Source of the DNA: JAWAFD01 sp964467175
Lineage (GTDB): Archaea; Micrarchaeota; Micrarchaeia; Anstonellales; J096
DNA length: 31,078 nucleotides
Assembly: GCA_964467175.1 (NCBI GenBank)
Contig: CAYXNY010000047.1
Coordinates: 1-31,078 of the forward strand
Direction: 5' to 3'
Part shown: positions 22,353 through 29,858 of the stretch, in pieces
Position numbering within the stretch: position 1 is the stretch's first letter
Layout: each line of letters opens with the position of its first letter
Program-made: the position numbers and the translations under genes
The notes under the pieces: model-generated
Told to the model about the DNA's origin: nothing
The model's input: the letters and a program-made list of their open reading frames with translations, nothing else
Databases searched by the model: none

Positions 22353-23596
22353 GAGTATACATAGAAACGTATGGGTGCACCCTTAACCAGGCGGAAAGCG
22401 ACATGATCGCCGGTCTCCTTAAGGCCGGTGGTTTTTCCCTAGTTTCCAGCGAGCGCGAATCGGATGTTGTTCTGCTGAACACCTGCACAGTGAAGCTTTC
22501 TACAGAAAATAAAATTCTCGCGAGAATAAAAAAAATAAAAAAACCACTTGTTGTTGCCGGCTGCCTTTGGGTTTTAAAGGAAAAAATAAGGCGCGCAAAC
22601 AGAAGAACATTCATCCTTTCTCCCTCCTCTCTTCCGCTTGTTGCTGATGCTGTTAGGAATGCGCACGCGAAAAAATGGGGCGATTGCTCTGTTTATGCCG
22701 AAAGCAAGAATTTTCTCCCGCGCCAATACACCGCGCCGATTTGCAGAGTAGCCGTGCAGGAGGGGTGCGTCGGAAACTGCACCTTCTGCCAGACAAAACT
22801 AGCCAGGCCCAAGCTCGTGAGTTTTGATGAGGAATGGATAGTCAATCAGATAAGAACCGGAGTAAAAAAAGGCGCAAAAGAAATTCAGATTACCGGAATG
22901 GATGCAGGCGCGTATGGTTTGGAAAGGAATACGAATTTGGCAAAACTCTTGAAAAAGGCAGTTGGAATAAAGGGCAGTTTCTTGATACGCATCGGCATGC
23001 TCAACCCCCAGCATGCCAAGCGGATGCTTCCGGAGCTTATAGAAATTTACAAAAATAAAAAGCTCTTCAAGTTTCTGCACGCGCCGGTGCAGACGGGAAG
23101 CGAAAAGGTTTGCAGGGACATGAGGCGGGGGCATACTGTAAAAGATTTTGATTATATTGTGCGCGCCTTCAGAAAAGAGATTCCCGATGTTTCTATTGCA
23201 ACGGATATTATTGTCGGTTATCCGACAGAAACCAAGGAGGATTTTGAAAAAACAGCCGCGCTTCTCAAAAAAATCCAGCCGGATGTTGTGAACATTTCAA
23301 AATTCACTCCCCGCGAGAAAACAGAAGCCGAAAAACTGGACCAGCTGCCGACAGAAATAATAAAAGAAAGAAGCATTTTCCTTTCCCGCTTTGTTAGGAC
23401 TCTTCTATGGGAAAAAAATCAGAAATTTGTTGGAAAGCAAATGAAAGTTCTGATTACAGAAAATTTTGGGGATGGCGTGAAGGGAAGAACAACAAACTAC
23501 AAGCAGGTTTTTTTAAAGCAGAAGCTTCCGCTTGGAAAAATTGTTGATGCGAAAATTGAGCATGCAACAAGCACAACGCTTTTCGCTCATCTGTAA
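22349..23596 (+). CDS. tRNA t6A37 methylthiotransferase (CDKAL1/MtaB-like)
   Basis: A 415-aa radical-SAM enzyme that converts t6A37 to ms2t6A37 in tRNAs decoding ANN codons. The N-terminal UPF0004 domain has three cluster cysteines: YIETYGCTLNQAESD (Cys10), LLNTCTVK and VVAGCLW. The radical-SAM motif is QEGCVGNCTFCQTKLARPK (CxxxCxxC). IATDIIVGYPTETKEDF and the C-terminal TRAM domain (GKQMKVLITEN ... GRTTNYKQVFL) complete the family architecture. It is translationally coupled to dnaG and convergent with the pilin-like operon, overlapping the last gene there by 10 nt. Confidence 0.94.
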   Translation: MRVYIETYGCTLNQAESDMIAGLLKAGGFSLVSSERESDVVLLNTCTVKLSTENKILARIKKIKKPLVVAGCLWVLKEKIRRANRRTFILSPSSLPLVADAVRNAHAKKWGDCSVYAESKNFLPRQYTAPICRVAVQEGCVGNCTFCQTKLARPKLVSFDEEWIVNQIRTGVKKGAKEIQITGMDAGAYGLERNTNLAKLLKKAVGIKGSFLIRIGMLNPQHAKRMLPELIEIYKNKKLFKFLHAPVQTGSEKVCRDMRRGHTVKDFDYIVRAFRKEIPDVSIATDIIVGYPTETKEDFEKTAALLKKIQPDVVNISKFTPREKTEAEKLDQLPTEIIKERSIFLSRFVRTLLWEKNQKFVGKQMKVLITENFGDGVKGRTTNYKQVFLKQKLPLGKIVDAKIEHATSTTLFAHL

Positions 23597-24048
23597 AGAT
23601 ATACATCAATGATTACCGGCACTTCCTCCCCGCTTCTCAGGATTCCGGTTCCGACCCTTGTTATCTTCACGATTTTTTCAGTTTTCTTCATCAGAGGGTT
23701 TATCCCGGCTTCCCATCTCTGCGCGCCTGCGTACCCAACCCTTATCTCTATATAAACATCATACGGGGTGTTGTAGACCTCCTTCAACTTGGGGGAAGCA
23801 AAGCTTAACATATCCGGCCTCACTCTTTTGTCACTCCATGACATGCCTATTCCTCCGCGCGAAATGTCCGGAGTAAAAACAGCGTTGCTTATCCTTATCG
23901 CCTCCTTTTCCATGAACCCCTGCTCCTCAGCCAGGCTTGATTTCAGCGCGTTCCAGTAGCTGAAAAAAGCCAGCACCGTCATCAAAAATATTATGGTCGC
24001 AACCATCGCATCAAAACTGAAATACTGCCCTTTCAGCATTCCTGCCAC
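23587..24048 (-). CDS. Prepilin-like secreted protein (class III signal)
   Basis: A 153-aa protein with a short basic N terminus, MLKG|QYFSFDA, then a 20-residue hydrophobic helix (MVATIIFLMTVLAFFSYW), the layout of archaeal prepilins cut by an EppA/FlaK-type peptidase after KG. The rest is a small beta-rich ectodomain. It is the last gene of a five-gene operon, and its start overlaps the preceding gene by 16 nt. It is likely a minor pilin or pseudopilin. No assembly ATPase or platform gene is in the window. Confidence 0.75.
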   Translation of the reverse strand: MAGMLKGQYFSFDAMVATIIFLMTVLAFFSYWNALKSSLAEEQGFMEKEAIRISNAVFTPDISRGGIGMSWSDKRVRPDMLSFASPKLKEVYNTPYDVYIEIRVGYAGAQRWEAGINPLMKKTEKIVKITRVGTGILRSGEEVPVIIDVYLYR

Positions 24049-24473
24049 AGCACCACCGCTTTCCCATCATTCATTATCAGGAGGTCTTTGTTCACATCTA
24101 TCACATACAGTCCCTGCTCGGTAGATATGCAGCCGCTTTTCACCATCGCTCCGCTGTAAGTCGGATAGGGGTAGGTTGTATTTCTTCCGTCCAGAACAGT
24201 TAGGCGAACGGTACCTTCTCCCACTTCCACTCTGTACGGAATTCCGTTTATGTCGCTTCCGAGGTTCATTCCGTAGCTGAACCCCTCTTCTCCGCTTCCG
24301 ACAAGCGCGATTACATTCGCAATCCTCATTACTTTTTCCCTTGCAACCGCCGCGTTCCTTCCTTCAAGCTCTATCCTCTCAACCAAACCTACTCCAACAG
24401 AGATTACCATGAGTGCAAGCAGGAAAATTGCCGAATAAGCAAAAAACTCCATAGCTATCTGTCCCTTAGCCAC
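24033..24473 (-). CDS. Prepilin-like secreted protein (class III signal)
   Basis: A 146-aa protein starting MAKG|QIAMEFFAYSAIFLLAL, a clear class III signal with Gln at +1 and Glu at about +5. The hydrophobic helix continues to about residue 30. The ectodomain is beta-rich with one Cys pair (GCISTEQ and the final QEC). The start overlaps the preceding gene by 8 nt. It is inferred to be a pilin subunit of the same surface structure. Confidence 0.78.
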   Translation of the reverse strand: MAKGQIAMEFFAYSAIFLLALMVISVGVGLVERIELEGRNAAVAREKVMRIANVIALVGSGEEGFSYGMNLGSDINGIPYRVEVGEGTVRLTVLDGRNTTYPYPTYSGAMVKSGCISTEQGLYVIDVNKDLLIMNDGKAVVLWQEC

Positions 24474-24924
24474 TTTCCTTCACCCCCATAAGCAGAACAT
24501 ACCCGTACTGTCCGAGCAATTTTCTCTCGCACTTTATCTCTATCGGAACCACTCCTCTCCTCGTGCTCCTGAAGTTCTGCCCGTAGTTTAGAAGAACGAC
24601 TGTTGTATTCGTATCTGAAAGAAGCAACGGATAAGAGTACTCATCGTCCCTTATCTTCAAAACCGCTTCGTTTTTGTTTATTTCAATATACTCAACGTTG
24701 TTGGGAATTTTCACCACGAGCGTTTTCTTCGCCGGGCAGGTCGCATAAACTTCGTTCACGCTTTCCCCAAGCTTTTTTGCAACCGCCCTCGCCTGCATCT
24801 CCTCCATATTCTCCAATTTTACGGAAGAGTAGCTGAGCATCAAAAAAACCACTGGGATTGTGAGCGCGAGAAAAATACCCACGGTTATGAGAAGCTCAAT
24901 AGACGCCTGTCCCTTCATACTCAT
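24466..24924 (-). CDS. Prepilin-like secreted protein (class III signal)
   Basis: A 152-aa protein with the best class III signal of the cluster: MSMKG|QASIELLITVGIFLALTI, including the canonical QxSIE. The ectodomain contains a Cys pair (ATCPAK, IKCERK). The start overlaps the 518-aa gene by 4 nt. It is the best candidate for the major pilin-like subunit, judged from the motif only. Confidence 0.82.
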   Translation of the reverse strand: MSMKGQASIELLITVGIFLALTIPVVFLMLSYSSVKLENMEEMQARAVAKKLGESVNEVYATCPAKKTLVVKIPNNVEYIEINKNEAVLKIRDDEYSYPLLLSDTNTTVVLLNYGQNFRSTRRGVVPIEIKCERKLLGQYGYVLLMGVKESG

Positions 24925-26477
24925 CCTTCTCCTCCTCCTGCCTCAAATTTCCTCTCCTTTTCGCACGCAGCCCTTCCATCGTTGCACGCTATTTCATCCA
25001 TGTTATAATCGCTCAAGCTCTGTTCGGTTAGGGCGAAGTTCCCCAAAAAGTTCAGTTCAGAGCACATCTCAAAGCTCTTGCACCCCGGCATTCCCCTTAC
25101 CTTTATTCCATCCATCCCGCTCACAAACTCCCAATCGATCCTGCTCCAGTTCCTTCCTTTAGAAAACTCGTCCCCTCCAAAGGCCTTTCCAACAACAAAC
25201 CCTTCTATTCCATACTCGCTCGTTCTGTTCTCAGAGTTTTCCAAAAACCTCTGCAAGAACGAAGGGGCTTCCTCGGGCGCCCAGAAATAATACGCGCATA
25301 TCACCTCGTCCCGCAGCATTTCAATATCATAAACAAACCCATCGTTATGTTCATTGACTTTCTCTTCCCCGCCGCTATCCTCCACCTCCTCGGGCGTGTG
25401 CTCGTTCACAAAAAGAACAGCAGGCTTTCCCTCTCCATCCGTATCCGCCATCCCCATGCTGAAATACGGTGCAACTGCAAACGGTTTTTCTGTTTTTATG
25501 TATTCCGAGCTTATCTCTGCCTTGCATCCTTTCTTAGGATCGTAAAAAACTGCATTAAAAACATTCAGCTCATTTTGTTTATTTGGGCAGCCGCTACTGA
25601 TAGTATCAACGCTGTTGGTCAAAATATACGCTCCAAACTCTTCCAATATCCCCTCATCCTCAAGAACCTCAAAATCGCTGTAATCCCCAACCGCGATATA
25701 TTTCCATCTCTCGGTTTCATTCGTGGCGTTTGCTTTTCTTGCGCTCACGAGCGGGCCATAGAACCATCCCTGCCCATGCGTAGCATAAGTTATTATTTTC
25801 GCCTTTTGAGGGGCATAGGGCGCAAACCATATCTGCCTGCTCGCATTCTCAAAATCGTGTTTTCTCAACCATCTCAAAACCATCGGGTCTTCCATTCCCT
25901 CTATCTCAAGCGTCCTGTTTATTCTGTAAATTTTATCCAGCCTTGCTCCTTTTCCTGAAACATTCAGCAAAATAACGACATCAACATTGACCTTGTTGTA
26001 TTCTTTTTGATAGATGTTTACTTCTGAAACATTGAAGGTCTCAAGTTGCATTCCGGTTTTTTCCAAGCTTTCCTTCAGTTTTGAGCTCAGCCCATTGAAA
26101 GTATAATCTGCCTTTTCCTCCTCTCCATAAACAAGCGGGCTTCCTGCGAAATGCTCTCTTTTTGACTCACCGCTCTGGACGAGCTCCCTAAACGCCCCCT
26201 TAAAATGCTCCAGCTCCTCCTCCTTCCCGGCCTTTAATGGCTCTTCCGCGGTATGATTTATCATTTTGTATATTGCATAATAAGAGTATATATCTACGAT
26301 CTCGTTCATTGTTTCATTGCTCAATTCCGCAAGAACGATATCATACGTAGCTATTTTTATCGTTTCCTCGTACCCCTTTCCGCCTTCTCCTATCGCCCTT
26401 GTATATGCCTGAAGTGACATGGCCACATAAACCAAAAGAATGAAAACCCCAAGCACAAAAAAGAAACCCTTTTTCAT
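24921..26477 (-). CDS. Large membrane-anchored surface protein of the pilin operon
   Basis: A 518-aa protein with an uncleaved-type N-terminal anchor (MKKGFFFVLGVFILLVYVAM) and a long extracellular region. It has many N-glycosylation sequons (such as NET, NVS, NRT), paired cysteines (SGCPN...KKGC, PGCKSFEMC, IACNDGRAAC) and a glycine-rich C terminus. The middle region, AKIITYATHGQGWFYGPLVS and the following IAVGDYSDFEVLEDEGILEEFGAYI, has an alpha/beta flavour but no family I can name. It lies between prepilin-like genes with 4-nt overlaps on both sides. It could be a tip or adhesin component; that is inference. Confidence 0.75.
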   Translation of the reverse strand: MKKGFFFVLGVFILLVYVAMSLQAYTRAIGEGGKGYEETIKIATYDIVLAELSNETMNEIVDIYSYYAIYKMINHTAEEPLKAGKEEELEHFKGAFRELVQSGESKREHFAGSPLVYGEEEKADYTFNGLSSKLKESLEKTGMQLETFNVSEVNIYQKEYNKVNVDVVILLNVSGKGARLDKIYRINRTLEIEGMEDPMVLRWLRKHDFENASRQIWFAPYAPQKAKIITYATHGQGWFYGPLVSARKANATNETERWKYIAVGDYSDFEVLEDEGILEEFGAYILTNSVDTISSGCPNKQNELNVFNAVFYDPKKGCKAEISSEYIKTEKPFAVAPYFSMGMADTDGEGKPAVLFVNEHTPEEVEDSGGEEKVNEHNDGFVYDIEMLRDEVICAYYFWAPEEAPSFLQRFLENSENRTSEYGIEGFVVGKAFGGDEFSKGRNWSRIDWEFVSGMDGIKVRGMPGCKSFEMCSELNFLGNFALTEQSLSDYNMDEIACNDGRAACEKERKFEAGGGEG

Positions 26478-26968
26478 ATGAACACCGTAAGCTTCACTCT
26501 TGATGTATAAACTTTACCGGGGTTGTAGGTTGATGGGAGTGGCTCGCATGGAACCATCGTTCCTTTGCATGTTTTATACCTGTACCAGTTCTCCCCATTA
26601 TTCCGCGGCTCCTCTGCGCCCACAACAACAGCGACAGAGCTCGCCTTCACCTTCCTGTACTCCCCTCTGCTCGCAATTACCTTTCCATCCACTTCGAGCT
26701 CGTATCCATACTGCGCAGGAATAAGGGAATCTACTATTTCCGTATTTCCCTCTTCCTTCACTATCGCATCCAGGTAGCTGTTTCCCAAAGCAGTGTCCGT
26801 GGTTATGAGCGTTCTCAGCGTGTCCGTTGCCAGCGCCTTGCACTGGTATAAAACCGGATAGTAGGCAGTCGGGATGGAGTAAAAATAGATAAGAAGGTTT
26901 ATTGCCAATGTTGCTATTGTCAGTGCCACAAAAGCATCAAGAGAATAAACAAACGCCTTCTTCATCAT
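26474..26968 (-). CDS. Prepilin-like secreted protein, first gene of the pilin operon
   Basis: About 164 aa, starting MMKKAFVYSLDAFVALTIATL, a pilin-like N-terminal helix without the KG|Q site but resembling the FSFDAMVATII segment of the last gene in the operon. The ectodomain has cysteines in YQCKALA and in YKTCKGTMVPCEPLP. The frame extends to an ATG at 26989, but a TTTAAA TATA box at 26989-26994 sits on that ATG. Transcription would begin near 26965-26968, so one of the two adjacent ATGs there is the real leaderless start. Confidence 0.7.
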   Translation of the reverse strand: MMKKAFVYSLDAFVALTIATLAINLLIYFYSIPTAYYPVLYQCKALATDTLRTLITTDTALGNSYLDAIVKEEGNTEIVDSLIPAQYGYELEVDGKVIASRGEYRKVKASSVAVVVGAEEPRNNGENWYRYKTCKGTMVPCEPLPSTYNPGKVYTSRVKLTVFI

Positions 26969-26988
26969 TAGAATTTTATGAAAAAACA

Positions 26989-26994
26989 TTTAAA
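26989..26994 (-). promoter_or_regulatory. TATA box of the pilin-like operon
   Basis: TTTAAA, read on the minus strand, is centred 23-26 nt before the tandem ATGs at 26968/26965. It gives the five-gene operon its own promoter, separate from the SppA gene that ends 15 nt further upstream. Confidence 0.5.
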
Positions 26995-27008
26995 AGGTTG
27001 CTTAGCGC

Positions 27009-27929
27009 TTATTTCAGCTCAATCGTGATTTTCTTTTTAGCAATTTCGTTTATTCCATCCAAAAAACTTTTCCCGAAAAGCCCTCCTCCGTATTTGCTCG
27101 GAAATGGTATTTCGCAGACGGGCACATCTTCCTCATACTCAATCCCGCCCATCTCCGCGGCTTTCCTAAGGGCATCCTCCTTGCTCCCCAGCTCATCAAC
27201 CAGTCCATAACTGTACGCCTGCCTCCCGCTCATAACCCTCCCATCAAAAATTTCGTCCATCCTTTCCTTGTCTAGCTTCTTCCCTCTGTTCTTTACAACA
27301 ACACCCTTAAATTCCTCAAAAGTTTCATTTATTATGCTCTCCAAAATCTCCCTTTCCTTCTCGGTCAAAGGCCTTTCAACACTTCCGATATCCTTATACT
27401 CGCCGCTTTTTATAGTAGTGAAATTTACCCCGATCATATCAAAAAGCTCGGAAAATTCAGCCACGGTTGCGACCACCCCTATGCTTCCCGTTAATGTGTT
27501 CGGGTCTGCTATTATGTAATCCGCACCTGAAGCTACATAGTACCCTCCGCTTGCGGCAACCTCCCTCAAATACGCAACCTTTGGTTTTTTGAGCCCCTCA
27601 ACAGCCGAGTATATTTCTCTGCTTCCTACAACGCTCCCGCCCGGGCTGTTTATTACAATAACAACCGCTCCTATATCATCCCTTTTGTTGAGCTGCTTTA
27701 TAGTTTTCGCAATTTCCTCTGAGCCCGGCTTCCCAAGCGAAAAGAGTCCAGATTCCTCGCCTTCAACAGTGATCTCGCTGTCTATGCTGACTACCCCGAC
27801 GCACTTTCCGAAAATTCCCTTTCCGCTGAGCTGGGCGAACACGACGAGGAGCAAAAGCAGAAGGACGAACCCCAGCCCCAGAAATCCGGTTATTATATAC
27901 TTCCATCCGGTCAGATTGTTTTTTTTCAT
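27009..27929 (-). CDS. sppA: Signal peptide peptidase SppA-type serine protease
   Basis: A 306-aa membrane-anchored S49 protease. One N-terminal transmembrane helix (about residues 12-33) is followed by the ClpP-like domain. The catalytic serine lies in REVAASGGYYVASGAD, the lysine in TTIKSGEYKDIGS, and INSPGGSVVGSREIY forms the oxyanion region. The family degrades cleaved signal peptides and membrane proteins. Length and single domain match archaeal/short SppA. A TTTTAAAA box (27952-27959) 26.5 nt before the ATG indicates a leaderless mRNA. It lies just upstream of the prepilin-like operon, a sensible place for a secretion-related protease. Confidence 0.93.
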   Translation of the reverse strand: MKKNNLTGWKYIITGFLGLGFVLLLLLLVVFAQLSGKGIFGKCVGVVSIDSEITVEGEESGLFSLGKPGSEEIAKTIKQLNKRDDIGAVVIVINSPGGSVVGSREIYSAVEGLKKPKVAYLREVAASGGYYVASGADYIIADPNTLTGSIGVVATVAEFSELFDMIGVNFTTIKSGEYKDIGSVERPLTEKEREILESIINETFEEFKGVVVKNRGKKLDKERMDEIFDGRVMSGRQAYSYGLVDELGSKEDALRKAAEMGGIEYEEDVPVCEIPFPSKYGGGLFGKSFLDGINEIAKKKITIELK

Positions 27930-27951
27930 CCGCTCATCCCGTAATTGAAGA

Positions 27952-27959
27952 TTTTAAAA
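27952..27959 (-). promoter_or_regulatory. TATA box of sppA
   Basis: The palindromic TTTTAAAA is centred 26.5 nt from the sppA ATG. Further TATA-like sequences in the same gap (ATTTATAAAT at 27971-27980, TTAAAA at 27991-27996, TTTAAA at 28017-28022) face the TFB gene. Confidence 0.5.
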
Positions 27960-28039
27960 GCTATAGCAATATTTATAAATCTTTCGATGCTTAAAACCCT
28001 CTCCATTACCAAAACATTTAAAAATTTTTAGGTGAGCCG

Positions 28040-28972
28040 ATGAAAGAAAAAAAGAAAGAAAAGAAAGGAGTTACGGTTTGTCCGGAGTGCGGAAGCACCC
28101 GGTTGATAAGGGATTACGAAAAGGGAGAGTTGATATGCACGAACTGCGGTCTTATCATAGAAGAGAGCATCCACGACATGGGTCCAGAGTGGAGGGCTTT
28201 TGACTCCGAGCAGAAGAAGAAAAGGGCGAGAGGAGGAGCTCCAACCACGCTCATGCGCCCGAACAAAGGGCTGGTGACCGAAATAGACCAGTACAACCGG
28301 GACATCCGGGGCTCAAAAATAAGCCCAAAAAAGCAGGCACAGTTGAGAAGGATGAGGAAATGGCACAAGAGAATAAGCATAGCTACGAGCATGGAAAGGA
28401 ATCTTGCCATTGCCCTCGCCGAACTGGACAGGGTCGCCTCCTATTTAGGTTTGCCCGACAATGTCAAGGAAAGCGCCGCTCTGCTTTACAGAAGGGCGGT
28501 TAAGGAAGAGCTGATAAGAGGAAGGCTGATTGAAAGCGTTGTTGCCGCTGTTATCTATGCGATATGCAGGGTTATGGGAATTCCGCGCACCCTTGATGAG
28601 ATAAGCAGGGCGAGCGGAGTGGAGAAAAAAGAGATCGGCCGGGCTTACAGATTTTTGAAAAGCCAATTAGAAATAAAAGTTCCTCTTACAGACCCGAGCC
28701 AGTACGTCCCGAAATTCGCGGTTGCCTTGAAGCTTAGCACTGAAGTCCAGCAGGAAGCAGTGAACCTGATAAAAAAAGCGTTGAGAAAGGGGCTTATCTC
28801 AGGAAGAGGACCTACGGGTGTTGCCGCCGCCGCTCTTTATATCGCTTCGGCTTTGAAAGGAGAGAGGAGAACGCAGAAGGAAGTTGCGGATGTAGCCGGC
28901 GTTACTGAGGTAACCATCAGAAACAGGTACCGGGAGCTGAAAAAAGAGCTTAAGCTGAAAGTAAACTTGTGA
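28040..28972 (+). CDS. tfb: Transcription initiation factor B (TFIIB homologue)
   Basis: A 310-aa TFB. It has an N-terminal zinc ribbon (CPECGS ... CTNCGL), the B-reader/linker region (PEWRAFDSEQKKKRARGGAPTT), then two cyclin folds, the first around ALAELDRVASYLGLPDNVKE and the second around AVNLIKKALRKGLISGRGPTGVAAAALYIA. The C-terminal helix-turn-helix (TQKEVADVAGVTEVTIRNRYRELKKEL) recognises the BRE. It recruits RNA polymerase to TBP-bound promoters, including the TATA boxes described here. GGTGAG just before the ATG is the ribosome binding site. The spacing of the upstream TATA candidates implies a short leader. Confidence 0.97.
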   Translation: MKEKKKEKKGVTVCPECGSTRLIRDYEKGELICTNCGLIIEESIHDMGPEWRAFDSEQKKKRARGGAPTTLMRPNKGLVTEIDQYNRDIRGSKISPKKQAQLRRMRKWHKRISIATSMERNLAIALAELDRVASYLGLPDNVKESAALLYRRAVKEELIRGRLIESVVAAVIYAICRVMGIPRTLDEISRASGVEKKEIGRAYRFLKSQLEIKVPLTDPSQYVPKFAVALKLSTEVQQEAVNLIKKALRKGLISGRGPTGVAAAALYIASALKGERRTQKEVADVAGVTEVTIRNRYRELKKELKLKVNL

Positions 28973-29125
28973 GGATAAGGCTTCTTCTTTTTATTTCCAC
29001 CGAACCTCCTAATTACATAAGGGGAGATAAGCCCCAGGGGGTAATACCCCACGACTTGGGGGAAACTATATGTATTCTTTATCTTCCCCCATCTCGCCAT
29101 CCCCCTTTAGGTTATTCTCAAGCTT

Positions 29126-29145
29126 AGGGGGGCAACTGCCCCCCT
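29126..29145. other. Hairpin in repeat unit 1
   Basis: AGGGGGGCA pairs perfectly with TGCCCCCCT across an AC loop. In unit 2 the corresponding arms have changed in both strands together (29333-29351). Confidence 0.75.
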
Positions 29146-29195
29146 GTAACACACCCCCGACTAGGGGGAACTACATCTTCTCTCATCTCCCCCTT

Positions 29196-29298
29196 AACAC
29201 GGTGGAACAAGTGCCACCTGAGGGTTAGTATGGTTGGTGGCACCTAAGCCCTCACCCAAAAGCATAGTAAGGTTGGGTGAGGGTTGTTCCGCCGTGTT
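29196..29298. mobile_element. 103-bp three-way-junction element inserted in a repeat unit
   Basis: The ends form a 14-bp inverted repeat, AACACGGTGGAACA and TGTTCCGCCGTGTT (one G-T pair). Inside are two perfect hairpins: GTGCCACC/GGTGGCAC (29211-29218, 29236-29243) and CCCTCACCCAA/TTGGGTGAGGG (29249-29259, 29273-29283). Almost no unpaired bases lie at the junction (A, CTAAG, T). Loop 1 TTAGTATG (29225-29232) can pair with loop 2 CATAGTAA (29263-29270) at 7 of 8 positions. The flanks CCCCCTT and ACTCGCC are directly joined in repeat unit 3 (29395-29408), so this is a precise insertion without target duplication, or a precise deletion from the other unit. It has no coding capacity. Confidence 0.75.
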
Positions 29299-29332
29299 AC
29301 TCGCCATCCCCCTTTATGTAATTCTCAAGCTT

Positions 29333-29351
29333 AGGGGGACTTCGTCCCCCT
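29333..29351. other. Hairpin in repeat unit 2, compensatory to unit 1
   Basis: AGGGGGAC/GTCCCCCT with a TTC loop, at the same place in the unit as the hairpin at 29126-29145 and with the same flanks. Arm changes are matched on both sides, which preserves pairing. Confidence 0.75.
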
Positions 29352-29420
29352 GTAACACACCCCCGACTAGGGGGAACTATATCTTTTCTTTATGCCCCCT
29401 TACTCGCCTCCTCCTAATCA

Positions 29421-29479
29421 CATAAGGGGGTTGAAGCTAGGGGGAGATGATGAATGCATGACGTTCCCCCTGGCTTATG
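29421..29479. other. Compound hairpin
   Basis: GCTAGGGGGA (29436-29445) pairs with TCCCCCTGGC (29465-29474), with one G-T pair. An outer CATAAG (29421-29426) matches CTTATG (29474-29479). The loop contains GATGATGAATGCATGACG. Confidence 0.55.
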
Positions 29480-29512
29480 GGGCTGCTGGGATTTCCACCA
29501 GACAAACCTCAT

Positions 29513-29529
29513 AGGGGGCTTCGCCCCCT
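29513..29529. other. Hairpin AGGGGGC/GCCCCCT
   Basis: A perfect 7-bp stem with a TTC loop, the same loop as the unit-2 hairpin, located outside the tandem array. Confidence 0.6.
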
Positions 29530-29605
29530 CGCGGTTTTTCCTTGATTTCCCCTTCACCCCCAAAATTATTCTTCAAATGTGAGGGGGTTACGGAGGAAAC
29601 CTAGA

Positions 29606-29631
29606 ACCTAGGGGGAAACTTCCCCCCGGGT
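29606..29631. other. 12-bp hairpin
   Basis: ACCTAGGGGGAA pairs with TTCCCCCCGGGT (one mismatch, one G-T pair) across an AC loop. The CTAGGGGGAAACT core echoes the start motif of the tandem units. Confidence 0.6.
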
Positions 29632-29852
29632 TTGGTTTTGAACCCAGATATGCAGGTTTCTTAGATTTAACTTTTTTGGATGAAACCTTTTTAGGCAACC
29701 CAAAAAAGGTTCCCTGGAGCCTGCCGTGTTGCCTGGTTGCACCACAGCCCCATATTTTTTATTTAGTATTCACCATCCATTTAAAATGCTTTTTGTTTTG
29801 TGTTTTTTTAAGTATTTTTGCTATTTTTATTTTCCGCCTGAAAAGCAACGCA

Positions 29853-29858
29853 TTTAAA
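29853..29858 (+). promoter_or_regulatory. TATA box of the zinc-ribbon gene
   Basis: TTTAAA lies 33 nt before the ATG at 29889, giving a leader of a few bases. GGTGG close to the ATG could act as ribosome binding site. Confidence 0.45.

Larger units (their letters stand above)
29053..29408. repeat. Imperfect tandem repeat, period about 103-106 bp
   Basis: Units begin with GACTAGGGGGAACT or GACTTGGGGGAAACT at 29053, 29159 and 29365. Unit 1 is 106 bp. Unit 2 is 103 bp once the 103-bp insertion is removed. Unit 3 is partial, diverging after CTCGCC near 29408. Units share CTCGCCATCCCCCTTTA, ATTCTCAAGCTTAGGGGG and CTGTAACACACCCCCGACTA. A further copy of CCTCCTAAT(T/C)ACATAAGGGG flanks the array at 29006 and 29410. 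There are no spacers, so it is not a CRISPR array. Confidence 0.85.

Noticed and set aside
29196..29298. Integron attC site or hammerhead ribozyme
   Set aside because: The ends do not fit RYYYAAC/GTTRRRY, there is no integrase nearby, and the junction lacks the CUGAUGA and GAAA core of a hammerhead.
29053..29408. CRISPR array
   Set aside because: Period of about 104 bp, units diverged along their whole length, no constant-repeat/variable-spacer pattern and no cas genes.
29234..29425. 63-aa open frame in the repeat region
   Set aside because: It crosses the structured element and repeat hairpins, has no promoter or ribosome binding site, and has repeat-like composition.
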